Source: AC-50 sp035640455
GTDB lineage: Bacteria > Actinomycetota > Thermoleophilia > Gaiellales > Gaiellaceae
Assembly (NCBI GenBank): GCA_035640455.1
Contig: DASQWB010000033.1
Coordinates: 1-55,703 of the forward strand
Direction: 5' to 3'
Length of the DNA: 55,703 bases
The notes under the pieces were generated by a model that saw only the letters and a list, made by a program, of their open reading frames with translations, made no database searches and had not been told where the DNA came from. The position numbers were made by a program, and so were the translations under genes. Each line of letters opens with the position of its first letter. The first letter of the stretch is position 1. This document shows positions 46,632 to 55,296 of the stretch, piece by piece.

Positions 46632-48532
46632 CCGAGCTCTTCGACGAGCCGTAGGAGCTCGCCGCTCGCGGCGCACTCCGCGAAAGCGCGTACTCCCTGT
46701 AGGGCGCCGCGCCCGGCGTAGTGGCGGAGGACGGCGACGAGGGCGAGTCGCGAAGCACGTCGCGGATCACCCCGCAGGCCGAGCTCCTCGTCGAGGAGGT
46801 CGGCGGCCAGGCGAGCCGCGTGCTCGCCGGCGGACGCCGCCTCGGCGAGCATCCGCAGGCCGACGTCGACCGCCGGGCGCTTCGCTCCCGCGCGCAGCCC
46901 GAGGAGGTCGAGCACGAGGAGCATGGCGTCACGTCCCGGAACGGCCCACTCGTCCGCCGCGTCCAGCGCGATGATGCTCCCGTCGTCGGCCACGATCAGG
47001 TTCCCGGTCACGAAGTCGCCGTGCTCGAGCACGACCTCGGTGTGCGTTGCCTCGAGCGCTTCGAGCTCGGCCGTGCACCGCTCGACCACCTCAGGGTGGA
47101 GACCGGCCGCGAGCCGCTCCAGGGCGCCCTCCGCCGTTCGCAGAGAGCGGCCGCGGGCGTCGCCGTCGATGCTGCGTCGCCGTCGCGAGAGCAGCGGCAA
47201 GGCGCCCTGGAGCACGTGGATCTCCCGCCGGCGGCGCTCGCTCCGACGGATCGGGGCGCTGAGCCACCGGCGGCCGTTCCAGCCGGCGACGAGCCGCGCG
47301 CTCGTCACGTCCTCCGCCGCGAGCCGCGGGCGGTGGTGGATCTCGCGCCGGCTCCAGTCGATCGTCTTGATGTCGCCGCGGCAGTCGGCTGTCCCGGTCA
47401 CGACCGTCGGAGCGGCGTCCGGCGGCGCGTCCTTCCGCGCGAGCGCGAAGAAGCTCGGCGCAACCTCGAGACCGGCCCCGGGAGAGTGGGCCGCGATCGC
47501 TCCGACCAGACGGCGCGCTGGAGACGAGTAGTGGTACGTGTGCCTCAGGTAGAACGCCCAGGCCAGCCGGAAGTCCTCCTCGTCGAACACGAACTGCGGC
47601 TGGCCGTAAGACGGCAGCGCGACGGCGAGCCGCGCTCGGAGATCCGCGTCGCGCAGGAGCCGAAGGAGCATGCGCCGGGAGTGGGTGTAGGTGGTGACGC
47701 GTCCATGCCCCGCGAGGCGCGCGTATGTGTCGCCGAGGCGCCGTGGGAGCAGCGAGACGAACCGCAGACCGACGTGCTCTTCCGCCATGCCGCCGAAGTA
47801 CTGCGCCCCGAAGCGGTTCTCGATCCCGAGGAGGAGCACCCCACCCGGCCGGAGGACCCGCGCGACCTCGCGAAGCACCGCCCGCTGCGTCGCAACCGGA
47901 TCGCGCGACCCCGTGCTCGTCCACTCGAGGACTCCGACCATGGTGACCAGGTCGCAGAGCGCGTCGCCCACCGGCAGCTCGAGCGCGTCGGCATGCGCGA
48001 CGGTCGCGTTGCGCAGGCCCTCGGCCTCGAGGCGCGCGGACGTCAGCCGCACGCGTGCGGGCGCCGGGTCGACGGCCAGGACGTGGCGCGCGGAGCGCGC
48101 GAGCGCGATCGTGCTCGTGCCGAAGCCGCACCCGAGGTCGAGCACGACTCCCGAGGCCTGCGGCAGCGTCCGCGCGAGGTCGAAGCGTCCTTCCCAGATC
48201 GGGTTCCCGATCTCGAATCCGGCCTCCTCGGCGTGCGCCGCGATGACCGTCTCCGTGCACGCGGGAGGCGCCAGCCCGTCGAGGAGCGGCTCGAGGACGG
48301 AGACGACGTCGGCGTCGAGCTCCTGCCGGAACGTGCCCTCCGGATGGCCGACGCCGATCGTCCCGGCGCGCGGGCCGCGCTCGTAGGCGGTGCCGCAGAA
48401 CTCGCAGCGGAGCACGGCGCCGTCCTCGCCGAGCGGGCCGAGGCACCGCAGACAGTGGAGGCCGAGCAGGCGCGGGAGGGCGCCCGCTCCTTCGGCAGGC
48501 GACGGTTGCTCGACGTCGGTCACGTCCGGCAC
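46604..48532 (-). CDS. Methyltransferase-kinase fusion protein
   Basis: About 642 residues in three parts. Residues 20-50 are a zinc ribbon (Cys27, Cys30, Cys43, Cys46). Residues about 95-400 are a class I methyltransferase: VVLDLGCGFGTSTIALARSA (motif I near 129-148), LAVDPAPARVRLTSARLEAE, DLVTMVGVLEWTSTGSRDP and LRPGGVLLLGIENRFGAQYF. Residues about 420-642 are an APH-type kinase with LEHGDFVTGNLIVADDGS (His504, Asp506, Asn511) and ALDAADEWAV (Asp524). Order and pairing resemble WbdD, which caps O9a chains by phosphorylation and methylation. That likeness is architectural and unproven. GTG 48532 is used; GTG 48523 is possible. It is divergent from the second flippase-GT4 fusion by 14 bp. Confidence 0.82.
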   Translation of the reverse strand: MPDVTDVEQPSPAEGAGALPRLLGLHCLRCLGPLGEDGAVLRCEFCGTAYERGPRAGTIGVGHPEGTFRQELDADVVSVLEPLLDGLAPPACTETVIAAHAEEAGFEIGNPIWEGRFDLARTLPQASGVVLDLGCGFGTSTIALARSARHVLAVDPAPARVRLTSARLEAEGLRNATVAHADALELPVGDALCDLVTMVGVLEWTSTGSRDPVATQRAVLREVARVLRPGGVLLLGIENRFGAQYFGGMAEEHVGLRFVSLLPRRLGDTYARLAGHGRVTTYTHSRRMLLRLLRDADLRARLAVALPSYGQPQFVFDEEDFRLAWAFYLRHTYHYSSPARRLVGAIAAHSPGAGLEVAPSFFALARKDAPPDAAPTVVTGTADCRGDIKTIDWSRREIHHRPRLAAEDVTSARLVAGWNGRRWLSAPIRRSERRRREIHVLQGALPLLSRRRRSIDGDARGRSLRTAEGALERLAAGLHPEVVERCTAELEALEATHTEVVLEHGDFVTGNLIVADDGSIIALDAADEWAVPGRDAMLLVLDLLGLRAGAKRPAVDVGLRMLAEAASAGEHAARLAADLLDEELGLRGDPRRASRLALVAVLRHYAGRGALQGVRAFAECAASGELLRLVEELGQLPGVETC

Positions 48533-48546
48533 TGTAGAAGGCGCAC

Positions 48547-51054
48547 GTGAAGACGGAGCGTGGGGTCCGGAGGAGCGTCCTCTTCCACTTCGTCGGCAGC
48601 GCGACGACGAAGCTCGCCCCGCCGGCGACTCAGTTCCTCCTCCTGCTGATTGTCGCGCGGCAGAGCAGCGTCGGCGAGGTCGGGAAGCTCGCGCTCGCCT
48701 CCGCCGCGAGCTTCGCCTGCGGCGCGATCGCCGACATCGGCTTCGCGACGACGCTCTCCGTGCCCTCGGCCTACTTCGGTCTGGCGAAGCCTCCCGTCCG
48801 CGGCACGCGCCGCGTGCGGGTCTTCGCAGCGCTCGGCGGGGTGGTGCTCTACGTCGTCTTGTGGGGCGCAGGCCTCGGTGGGCACGACGCACGCTTCCTG
48901 ATCGTCGCCCCGCTCCCGTTCGTCCTCACCCTCTCGTACGGCTACTCCGGTGTCGTCAACGCGGCCGGTGTGCTCTGGTGGGAGGGCGGCGTCGCCGTCG
49001 TCGAGGCCGCGGTCGTCCTCGCCGTCACGCTCGCGCTCGTCCAGACCTCCGACGCCGCGCTGGCCGCAGCGCTCGTCGGCCTTGTCGCCGGCCGGAGCGT
49101 CGGGCTCGTCGCACGAGCGCTCGTCATCCGCCGGCTCCCGCAGGCCGAGCTCGCGCCGGCGAGCGTCGTCCGGACCCAGGCGCCGTTCGCGGCCAGCACG
49201 CTGCTGACGGTCGCGCAGGGGCAGATCGAGCTGCTCGCCCTCGGCTTCGTCGGCAGCTTCGCGTTGGCCGGCGTCTACGGGCCGCTATTGCGAACGGCCT
49301 TGGGGTTGCTCCTCGTCGCCGAAGCGGTGAGCTGGGGGCTCTACGGCGGCGTCGGGAGGACACCGGAACGGCAGCAGCGGCTCGTCCGCGCCTGGACGGG
49401 CGTCGGCCTCGGCCTCGGCGCCGCCTTCGCGCTCGTCTTCGCGCTCGTCGCCCACCCGTTCCTCGAGTTCCTCCTCGGGCGCCACGTCGCCGACGCGCGC
49501 GGCGCGATCGTCCTGCTCGCGTTCGTCGTCGCGACGCGCTTCGGCTCGTTCGTCCTGACCGTGCCGCTCGTCCGGGCGGGCCGGCAGCGCGAGCAAGTGC
49601 CGATCGTCGCCGCCGCGACCGCCGTGCTCGCCGTGCTCGGGCCGATCGCCGCCGCGTCCAGCTCGCTGACCGGCCTGGCCGGCTCGCGCCTGGCGAGCGA
49701 GGCCGTGATCGCGCTCGGGTATCTCGCGCTCGTCCGGCGCGGGCCCTCCTCGCGGTCGCTCGCTCCGCCGCCCCCCGCGCCCGCCGGGAATCCCGGCCAC
49801 GGCGGCTCGCGCCTACGCCTGCTCGTCCTCGCGCCGTTCGCGCCGTCGCTGCACGCGACCCATGGCGGAGCGCGCGTGGCGGCGCAGCTCCTCGACCGGC
49901 TCGGCGAGCGCCTCGAGGTCGGGCTCCTCTGCTTCGGCGACCACGGGGAGGTTCCCGTCGGCCACGAGCTCGAGGCTCGACTCGGCGTGATCGTCGAGGT
50001 CCCGCGGCGCGACCATGACCGGACGCTTCGCGGGCGCGCCGTCCGCAGCGTCCGCTCGCGGGCCGGGCTCCTGCTCGGACGGCCGATGTGGACGGACGAC
50101 GTCGCCGACGGCCGCTATCGCGCGACGCTGCGCGAGCTCGCCGAGCGCTGGCGGCCCGATCTCGTCGTCATCTTCTATCCGATCATGGGCTACTACCTGG
50201 ACGAGCTCGCCCGCATCCCGGCGCCCCGCGTCCTGATCGAGCCCGATCCGGCCTCGTCGGCGGCCGCCGAGCGGGCTCACTGGCAGCCGGCCTGGGGACG
50301 GCTCGTCCACCGGCTCGACGCGCGCGCCTGGGACGGCTTCGAGCGCCGCGTCCTCGCGGGCGTGGACGCCGCCGTCGTCTTCGCAGAGCAGGACCGGCTC
50401 GCGCTCGCCGACGCGGCGGGCGACACGCCGCTCATCCGCATCCCGTTCGGCACCGACTTCGTCGAGCGGCCCGAGGCGCCGGTCTCGGACGAGCCGAGCG
50501 TCCTCTTCGTCGGCAGCTTCCTCCACGCGCCGAACTACGACGCCGCCGAGCGGCTCGCCCGCGACATCCTCCCACTCCTCCGCGCCCGCCGGGGCGACGC
50601 GCGCCTCTTCCTCGTCGGCGACCGGCCGCCCGGGGACCTCGAGGCCACCGACGGCCTCGTCGTCACCGGCGTCGTCCCGGATCTCGCGCCGTACTACGCG
50701 CGCGCGGCGGTCACCGTCGCGCCGCTCCGGCTCGGCGGCGGCATGAGGGTCAAGGTCGCGGAAGCGCTCGCCGCGGGGAAGCCGGTCGTCGCCACGCGGC
50801 TCGCGGTGTCAGGGCTGGCCGTGGAGGACGGAGAGCACGTCCTGCTCGCGGAGACCGACCAAGAGTTCGCCGACTGCATCGCGCGGCTCCTCGACGACGC
50901 CGCGCTCCGCCGCAGGCTCGGGGCCGCGGCCCGAGCCTGGGCGGAGGCGAACCTCGGCTGGGACGCCGTCGTCGAGCAGCACGAGCGCCTCTACAGAGGG
51001 CTCGTGGAGCGCGCACGGACCCCGGCCGGCCGACGGGAGCGCGCGAGCTCGTAG
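48547..51054 (+). CDS. Fusion of a MOP-type flippase and a GT4 glycosyltransferase (copy 2)
   Basis: An 835-residue chain. Residues about 1-390 form the flippase part (LALASAASFACGAIADIGFA, GVYGPLLRTALGLLLVAEAV, VPLVRAGRQREQVPI). A proline-rich linker (LAPPPPAPAGNPGHGG) leads to the GT4 part from about 422 (LLVLAPFAPSLHATHGGARV, LIRIPFGTDFVERPEA, VLFVGSFLHAPNYDAAERLA, VAPLRLGGGMRVKVAEALAA). It is a full-length paralogue of the protein at 21899-24382, with the same junction. Copy 2 has about 20 extra N-terminal residues. GTG 48547 follows AGAAGG at the right spacing. Convergent overlap of 64 bp with the next GT4 gene. The coupling of flipping with sugar transfer is inferred from the single chain. 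Confidence 0.88.
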   Translation: MKTERGVRRSVLFHFVGSATTKLAPPATQFLLLLIVARQSSVGEVGKLALASAASFACGAIADIGFATTLSVPSAYFGLAKPPVRGTRRVRVFAALGGVVLYVVLWGAGLGGHDARFLIVAPLPFVLTLSYGYSGVVNAAGVLWWEGGVAVVEAAVVLAVTLALVQTSDAALAAALVGLVAGRSVGLVARALVIRRLPQAELAPASVVRTQAPFAASTLLTVAQGQIELLALGFVGSFALAGVYGPLLRTALGLLLVAEAVSWGLYGGVGRTPERQQRLVRAWTGVGLGLGAAFALVFALVAHPFLEFLLGRHVADARGAIVLLAFVVATRFGSFVLTVPLVRAGRQREQVPIVAAATAVLAVLGPIAAASSSLTGLAGSRLASEAVIALGYLALVRRGPSSRSLAPPPPAPAGNPGHGGSRLRLLVLAPFAPSLHATHGGARVAAQLLDRLGERLEVGLLCFGDHGEVPVGHELEARLGVIVEVPRRDHDRTLRGRAVRSVRSRAGLLLGRPMWTDDVADGRYRATLRELAERWRPDLVVIFYPIMGYYLDELARIPAPRVLIEPDPASSAAAERAHWQPAWGRLVHRLDARAWDGFERRVLAGVDAAVVFAEQDRLALADAAGDTPLIRIPFGTDFVERPEAPVSDEPSVLFVGSFLHAPNYDAAERLARDILPLLRARRGDARLFLVGDRPPGDLEATDGLVVTGVVPDLAPYYARAAVTVAPLRLGGGMRVKVAEALAAGKPVVATRLAVSGLAVEDGEHVLLAETDQEFADCIARLLDDAALRRRLGAAARAWAEANLGWDAVVEQHERLYRGLVERARTPAGRRERASS

Positions 51055-52178
51055 ACCGCCTCGTGCTGGTCGAGCCACTTCGCGACCGCCGCGTCGTCGG
51101 GGGGCGGGATCGAGCGGACGAGCTCGTCCCAGACCGACGGCTCGGCCAGCCTGCGCGCGGCGGCGACGAGCCCCTCCGGGCTGGGCTCCGCCGTCACGAC
51201 TCCGAAGAAACAGGAACGGAGCTCTCCGAGGCCTCCGCGATTCGACACGAGGATCGGCCGTCTCGCCGCGAGCCATTCGGCGACGGAGTACGGCGGCGCC
51301 CCGGGCTCCTCCCAGATCGACGGGAGAATGGCGAGATCGGTCGATTCGAGGAAGCGGTGCTTGGCCTCGCCCTGCACCCTGCCGACGTAGCGCACCTCGC
51401 CGCGCGCCGCCGCGGCCTCCACGAGGCCGCGCAGTCGTCCGGCGCCGGCGATCTGGACGGTGTAGCCGACGTCCGAAATCGTGGGCGCCGCCGCGAGCAG
51501 CACCTCGATTCCCTTCACGCGATCCAGCGCGCCCAGATAGCCGATCGTCCGGGGCGGCACGCGAGGTGGCCCGAGCGGTGCGTCGTCGAGCGGAGCGATC
51601 GGAATCCGGAGGAGGTGGAACCTCGCGTCAGGAAAGAGGCCCTCGTGGCGCCGGCGGAGGTAGTCGGACACGGCGACGACGTCGCCGACGGCCTCCGTCC
51701 AGCGCGCGAGACGCCCGGCGCGAATCCGGCAGAACGTCGGATGAGAGCAGCACGGCGTGCCGTCGCGACGCTGGAACGTGACCCGCGGGCACAGCAGGTA
51801 GTAGTCGTGGATCGTGTGCACGACGGGAACGTCGAGCCGGCGACAGACCTCCCAGATGGCTGTGCTGATCCCGGAGAGATTGTTCGTGTGGACGACGTCC
51901 GGCCGAGTGGCCGCGACAGCCTCCTGCAGCCGCCGGCCGGGGTTCGCGACGACGTCGCCGAGGTGATTCGCGAGCCTCCGCCGGTTGTCGTCGCGCCAGT
52001 CCGTCGCGTGCAGGACTACCGTCCTGCCGTCCAGGGGGTCGTGCTGCACGGGGAACGAGCTGAGGACGTTCGCCTCGTGGCCTCGGCGCTCCAACCCCTG
52101 CGCTATCTCGCAGACGTACCTCTCGGCGCCGCCGTGAGCCAAGTCGGCTCCGTGAGCGTTGACCAGCAGGACCCGCAT
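50991..52178 (-). CDS. Glycosyltransferase family 4
   Basis: A 395-residue GT-B enzyme. N-terminal: MRVLLVNAHGADLAHGGAER (the GGAE loop), then VVHTNNLSGISTAIWEVCRR and the cysteine-containing HTIHDYYLLCPRVTFQRRDG typical of a subgroup of GT4. C-terminal: TIGYLGALDRVKGIEVLLAA, RYVGRVQGEAKHRFLESTDL and the EX7E-like PSIWEEPGAPPYSVAEWLAA. It is the last gene of the leftward operon that begins past the right edge, 14 bp after the frameshifted GT-C gene. The sugar is unknown. Confidence 0.9.
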   Translation of the reverse strand: MRVLLVNAHGADLAHGGAERYVCEIAQGLERRGHEANVLSSFPVQHDPLDGRTVVLHATDWRDDNRRRLANHLGDVVANPGRRLQEAVAATRPDVVHTNNLSGISTAIWEVCRRLDVPVVHTIHDYYLLCPRVTFQRRDGTPCCSHPTFCRIRAGRLARWTEAVGDVVAVSDYLRRRHEGLFPDARFHLLRIPIAPLDDAPLGPPRVPPRTIGYLGALDRVKGIEVLLAAAPTISDVGYTVQIAGAGRLRGLVEAAAARGEVRYVGRVQGEAKHRFLESTDLAILPSIWEEPGAPPYSVAEWLAARRPILVSNRGGLGELRSCFFGVVTAEPSPEGLVAAARRLAEPSVWDELVRSIPPPDDAAVAKWLDQHEAVYELARSRRPAGVRARSTSPL

Positions 52179-52192
52179 CGACCCGCTCTAGC

Positions 52193-53706
52193 CTACGCAC
52201 CCCCTCGGCGGCACCGCGTCAGCACCTCGTCGCCGCCGAACGCGGCGCGGCGGCAGAATAGGCGGCGGACGGCGAGGTTCGACGCGTTCGAGCCGAAGTG
52301 GCGCGAGCCGTTCGGCTCGGTCTCCCGGTTCCAGCGCCGGCCGAGCAGGAGCCCGTTTGCGCGCGCGAGGTCGCGGGCGAGGCCGGAGCCCCGCTTCGAT
52401 GCCGGCGGGTCGAGCTCGACGAAGAACGACGCCGGCCGCAGGTGCGGGAAGAGGTAGTAGACGAAGACGTCGTTTGCGTCCGTGCAGCGGAGGTCGGTCG
52501 GGCCGACGAAGAGCGAGCCGTTTCGCGGCGCGAGGCGAGCCGTCGCGTCGACTGCGCGCTGCAGGCTCCGCGCGGCGGTGCGTCGTCGATCCGGAAGTCG
52601 CGGCCGGCGGACGAGACAAGGTGGGAGTGCGTCCGCCCGAGCGCGAGCTTCGCGTTGCGCGCGACGCCGCCCCGGAGGTAGTGGATGCCGAGGAAGAGCG
52701 CGAGGACGGCCGCGCCGGCCACGACGGCCCCGCCGGCAGGTCGGCGCGACGCCAGCTCGGAGACGGCTGCGGGCAGGGCTGTGAAGGCGACGAGGCCGCC
52801 GGCGGCGAGGTGCGGCGCGTCCGCCCGCCAGAGGGCGTACGGGATCTGAAGCGCCGCGAAGAGGCCGAGCGCGCAGAGGAGGCGCCCACGGAGGGCGCGG
52901 CTCCTCAGTCCCACCGCCGCCGCGAGCCCAATCAGCAGAACGGCGACCACGTACCCGGCGAGGAGGCGGCCGGAGTCGCCGCCGATCGTGATCGGCAGGC
53001 GTCGCGCCCGGCCGGTCGCGACGAGGTCGTCGAAGACCCGGTGGAGGCGACCCCCATCGGCCGCCAGCCCGAGCGGCACGTAGGGCGCGAGCCGTACGAG
53101 GCCCAGTGCGCCGAGGGCGAGCGACTGCCGGCGCGCACCGAGGAGGAGCGGCGCGAGCGCGAGCACCGTCACCGCCGCGGTCTCGGCCCTGAAGAGCCCG
53201 GCGAGGCCGGCGACGAAGCCGGCGGCGACGAGGCTCGCGGCGCGCCCGCGCCGCAGTCCGCCACGCGAGCGCGAGCGCGACGAGCCCGAGCGCCTGTGCC
53301 GCGAGGTCGCTGTCGAACGTGACGCCTCCGGCTGCGGCGACGCACGCGCCGAGGATCCCGCCGGCGAACGCGGCGACGCGACCCCACGGCAGGAGCAGCC
53401 AGTAGAGCGCGACACCGAGGAACAGCCGGACGGCGAAGCCGACCGCGCGCTCGGCGCCGAGCGTCGAGCCGAAGACGCGGAAGACGGCGGCCGCGACGTA
53501 CGGCTGGCCGGGCCCATAGAAGGTCTCGAAGTCGCGGTAGGGCAGGTCGCCCTGGAGCACGCGCGTCGGGAACGCGACGACGATCCCCTCGACGAACTCG
53601 GAGCCGGCCGCGACGAACGCAGGGCGAAGAGGAGCGCGGTCAGCAGCGCGAGCAGTGCGCCGACGGCGACATCGGTACCGAGTCGCGGCCGCAGCCCGGC
53701 ATGCAT
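52193..53706 (-). pseudogene. GT-C type membrane glycosyltransferase gene with three frameshifts
   Basis: The coding sense must be followed through two frames. The ATG 53706 frame gives the first helix (TDVAVGALLALLTALLFALR). Near 53615 sense moves to FVAAGSEFVEGIVVAFPTRV and LPYRDFETFYGPGQPYVAAA. Near 53235-53275 it returns to VAAGFVAGLAGLFRAETAAV and several helices up to HSHLVSSAGRDFRIDD. Near 52575-52590 it moves again to SLQRAVDATARLAPRNGSLF, ending at 52193. The intact product would be a protein of about 500 residues with eight or more helices, like the GT39 family. Neighbour spacing is operon-like (13 and 14 bp). Real decay and base-call errors are both possible. Confidence 0.65.
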
Positions 53707-53719
53707 GTCGGCAACGTAG

Positions 53720-54265
53720 CTACGCGGCGAGCGCCTCGTCCACGTCGGGCCACGCGAGGTCGCGCTCCGAGATCACCCTCCGCTCCGCGTCCGGCCACGC
53801 GATTCCGAGCTTCGGGTCGTCCCACCGCAGGCCGCGCGCCGCGTCCGGCGCGTAGGGAGCGGACATCTGGTACCAGACCTCGCTCGCGTCCGCGAGCGTC
53901 TGGTACCCGTGCGCGAACTGCTCGGGCACGTAGAGAGTGCGGCGGTTCTCCTCCGTGAGCTCGACGGCGACCCAGTCGAGGAAGGTCGGCGAGCCGGGCC
54001 GCAGGTCGACGACGACGTCCCAGATGGCGCCACGGGTGCAGCGGACGAGCTTCGTCTCGGCGAACGGCGGGAGCTGGAAGTGGAGGCCGCGCAGCGTGCC
54101 CGCCACGCTGTTGTAGGCGATGCTGGACTGCGAGACCCGGGCGTCGAGGCCGTGCGCAGCGAGCTCCTCGCCGTCCCAGACGCGCGCGAACAAGCCGCGC
54201 TCGTCCGCCTGCGGCTCGACGTCGATCGTGAAGGCTCCGGCGAGGCGCGTCTCGGTGAAGATCAC
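53720..54265 (-). CDS. dTDP-4-dehydrorhamnose 3,5-epimerase family protein (RmlC-like)
   Basis: A 181-residue cupin enzyme. RmlC motifs: ERGLFARVWDGEELAAHGL, SQSSIAYNSVAGTLRGLHFQ (catalytic His62), AETKLVRCTRGAIWDVVVDL, PEQFAHGYQTLADASEVWYQ (Tyr132) and MSAPYAPDAARGLRWDDPKL (Tyr138). The classical family epimerises dTDP-4-keto-6-deoxyglucose on the way to dTDP-L-rhamnose. Close relatives use other nucleotide sugars, and rmlA, rmlB and rmlD are not in the window. GTG 54265 overlaps the epimerase stop codon (GTGA). Second to third position in the leftward operon. Confidence 0.88.
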   Translation of the reverse strand: MIFTETRLAGAFTIDVEPQADERGLFARVWDGEELAAHGLDARVSQSSIAYNSVAGTLRGLHFQLPPFAETKLVRCTRGAIWDVVVDLRPGSPTFLDWVAVELTEENRRTLYVPEQFAHGYQTLADASEVWYQMSAPYAPDAARGLRWDDPKLGIAWPDAERRVISERDLAWPDVDEALAA

Positions 54266-55296
54266 GCCGCCTCCCGGCGACGGAGGCTGCCGTCGAGCTT
54301 CCCCTCGTCGAGCAGCGCGCGCAGCCGCTTGAGCCGCGTATACCGGGCCCCGTCGAACTCCTCCCACGTGAGGCCGACGTCGCGGTAGGCGTCGGCGAGC
54401 TCCCGCGTCCCCTCGCGCGCCGTCCACTCCGCGCGGTGCTCGGGAAACGCCGCCTCGAAGCGGCCGAAGTCGACGCGGTAGCTCCGCGGATCGGTCGAGG
54501 CGCCTTCGGCGAACTCCACGTCGCACTCCGGCAGCACCTCGTGCACGAGGCCCGCGAGGTCGCGGATCCGGTAGTTCTCGGCCGTGGCGCCGACGTTGTA
54601 CGCCTGGTTGTGCACGAGTGCACGAGGCGCAGTTAGGACGCCGAGGATCGCGCGGCCGACGTCGCGGACGTGGACGATCGGCCGCCACGAGCTGCCGTCG
54701 GAGAGGAGCCGGATGCGGCCGGTCGTGAACGCCCAGCCGACGAGGTTGTTCAGGACGACGTCGAGGCGGAGCCGCGGCGAGGCGCCGTAGGCGGTCGCGT
54801 TCCGGAGCGACACCGGCGAGAAGCCCGAGTCGGCGAGCTCCGACAAGCCCTCCTCCGCCCGCACCTTGGACTCCGCGTACGCGGTCAACGGCTTGAGCGG
54901 CGCGTCCTCGTCGAGGACGTCGTCCCGGCCGGAGGCGCCGTACATGCTGCAGGAGGACGAGAAGACGAAGCGGCCGACGCCGGCCTCCCTCGCCGCGCGG
55001 GCCAGCCGCAGCGTCCCGTCGAGGTTCACGTCGTACGTCCACTCGGGGTTGAGGTCGCCGAGCGGGTCGTTCGAAAGCGCCGCGAGGTGGACGACGGCGT
55101 CGAAGCCGGCGAGCTCGGCGGCGGTGACGTCGCGCACGTCGCCCTGCCGCTCTTCGACCCGCCCCACCTCGGGGCCGAAGTCGCAGCCGCGGTAGAGGAA
55201 GGCGTCCAGCCCCACGACGTCGTGCCCGGCCTCCGCGAGCTGCGGCGCGACGACGGCGCCGATGTAGCCGTGGTGGCCGGTGACGAGGACCCTCAT
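54262..55296 (-). CDS. NAD-dependent epimerase/dehydratase
   Basis: A 344-residue extended SDR. The NAD site is LVTGHHGYIGAVVAPQLAEA (G-x-x-G-x-x-G), followed by VVGLDAFLYRGCDFG. Active site: FSSSCSMYGASG and the AYAESK pair (Y-x-x-x-K). The C-terminal part has SWRPIVHVRDVGRAILGVL and YNVGATAENYRIRDLAGLVH. It resembles enzymes that act on sugar nucleotides with a C-terminal partner RmlC-type epimerase, as in dTDP- or CDP-deoxysugar routes. The substrate is not certain. ATG 55296 overlaps the stop of the upstream peptidase-like gene (ATGA). Confidence 0.88.
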   Translation of the reverse strand: MRVLVTGHHGYIGAVVAPQLAEAGHDVVGLDAFLYRGCDFGPEVGRVEERQGDVRDVTAAELAGFDAVVHLAALSNDPLGDLNPEWTYDVNLDGTLRLARAAREAGVGRFVFSSSCSMYGASGRDDVLDEDAPLKPLTAYAESKVRAEEGLSELADSGFSPVSLRNATAYGASPRLRLDVVLNNLVGWAFTTGRIRLLSDGSSWRPIVHVRDVGRAILGVLTAPRALVHNQAYNVGATAENYRIRDLAGLVHEVLPECDVEFAEGASTDPRSYRVDFGRFEAAFPEHRAEWTAREGTRELADAYRDVGLTWEEFDGARYTRLKRLRALLDEGKLDGSLRRREAA

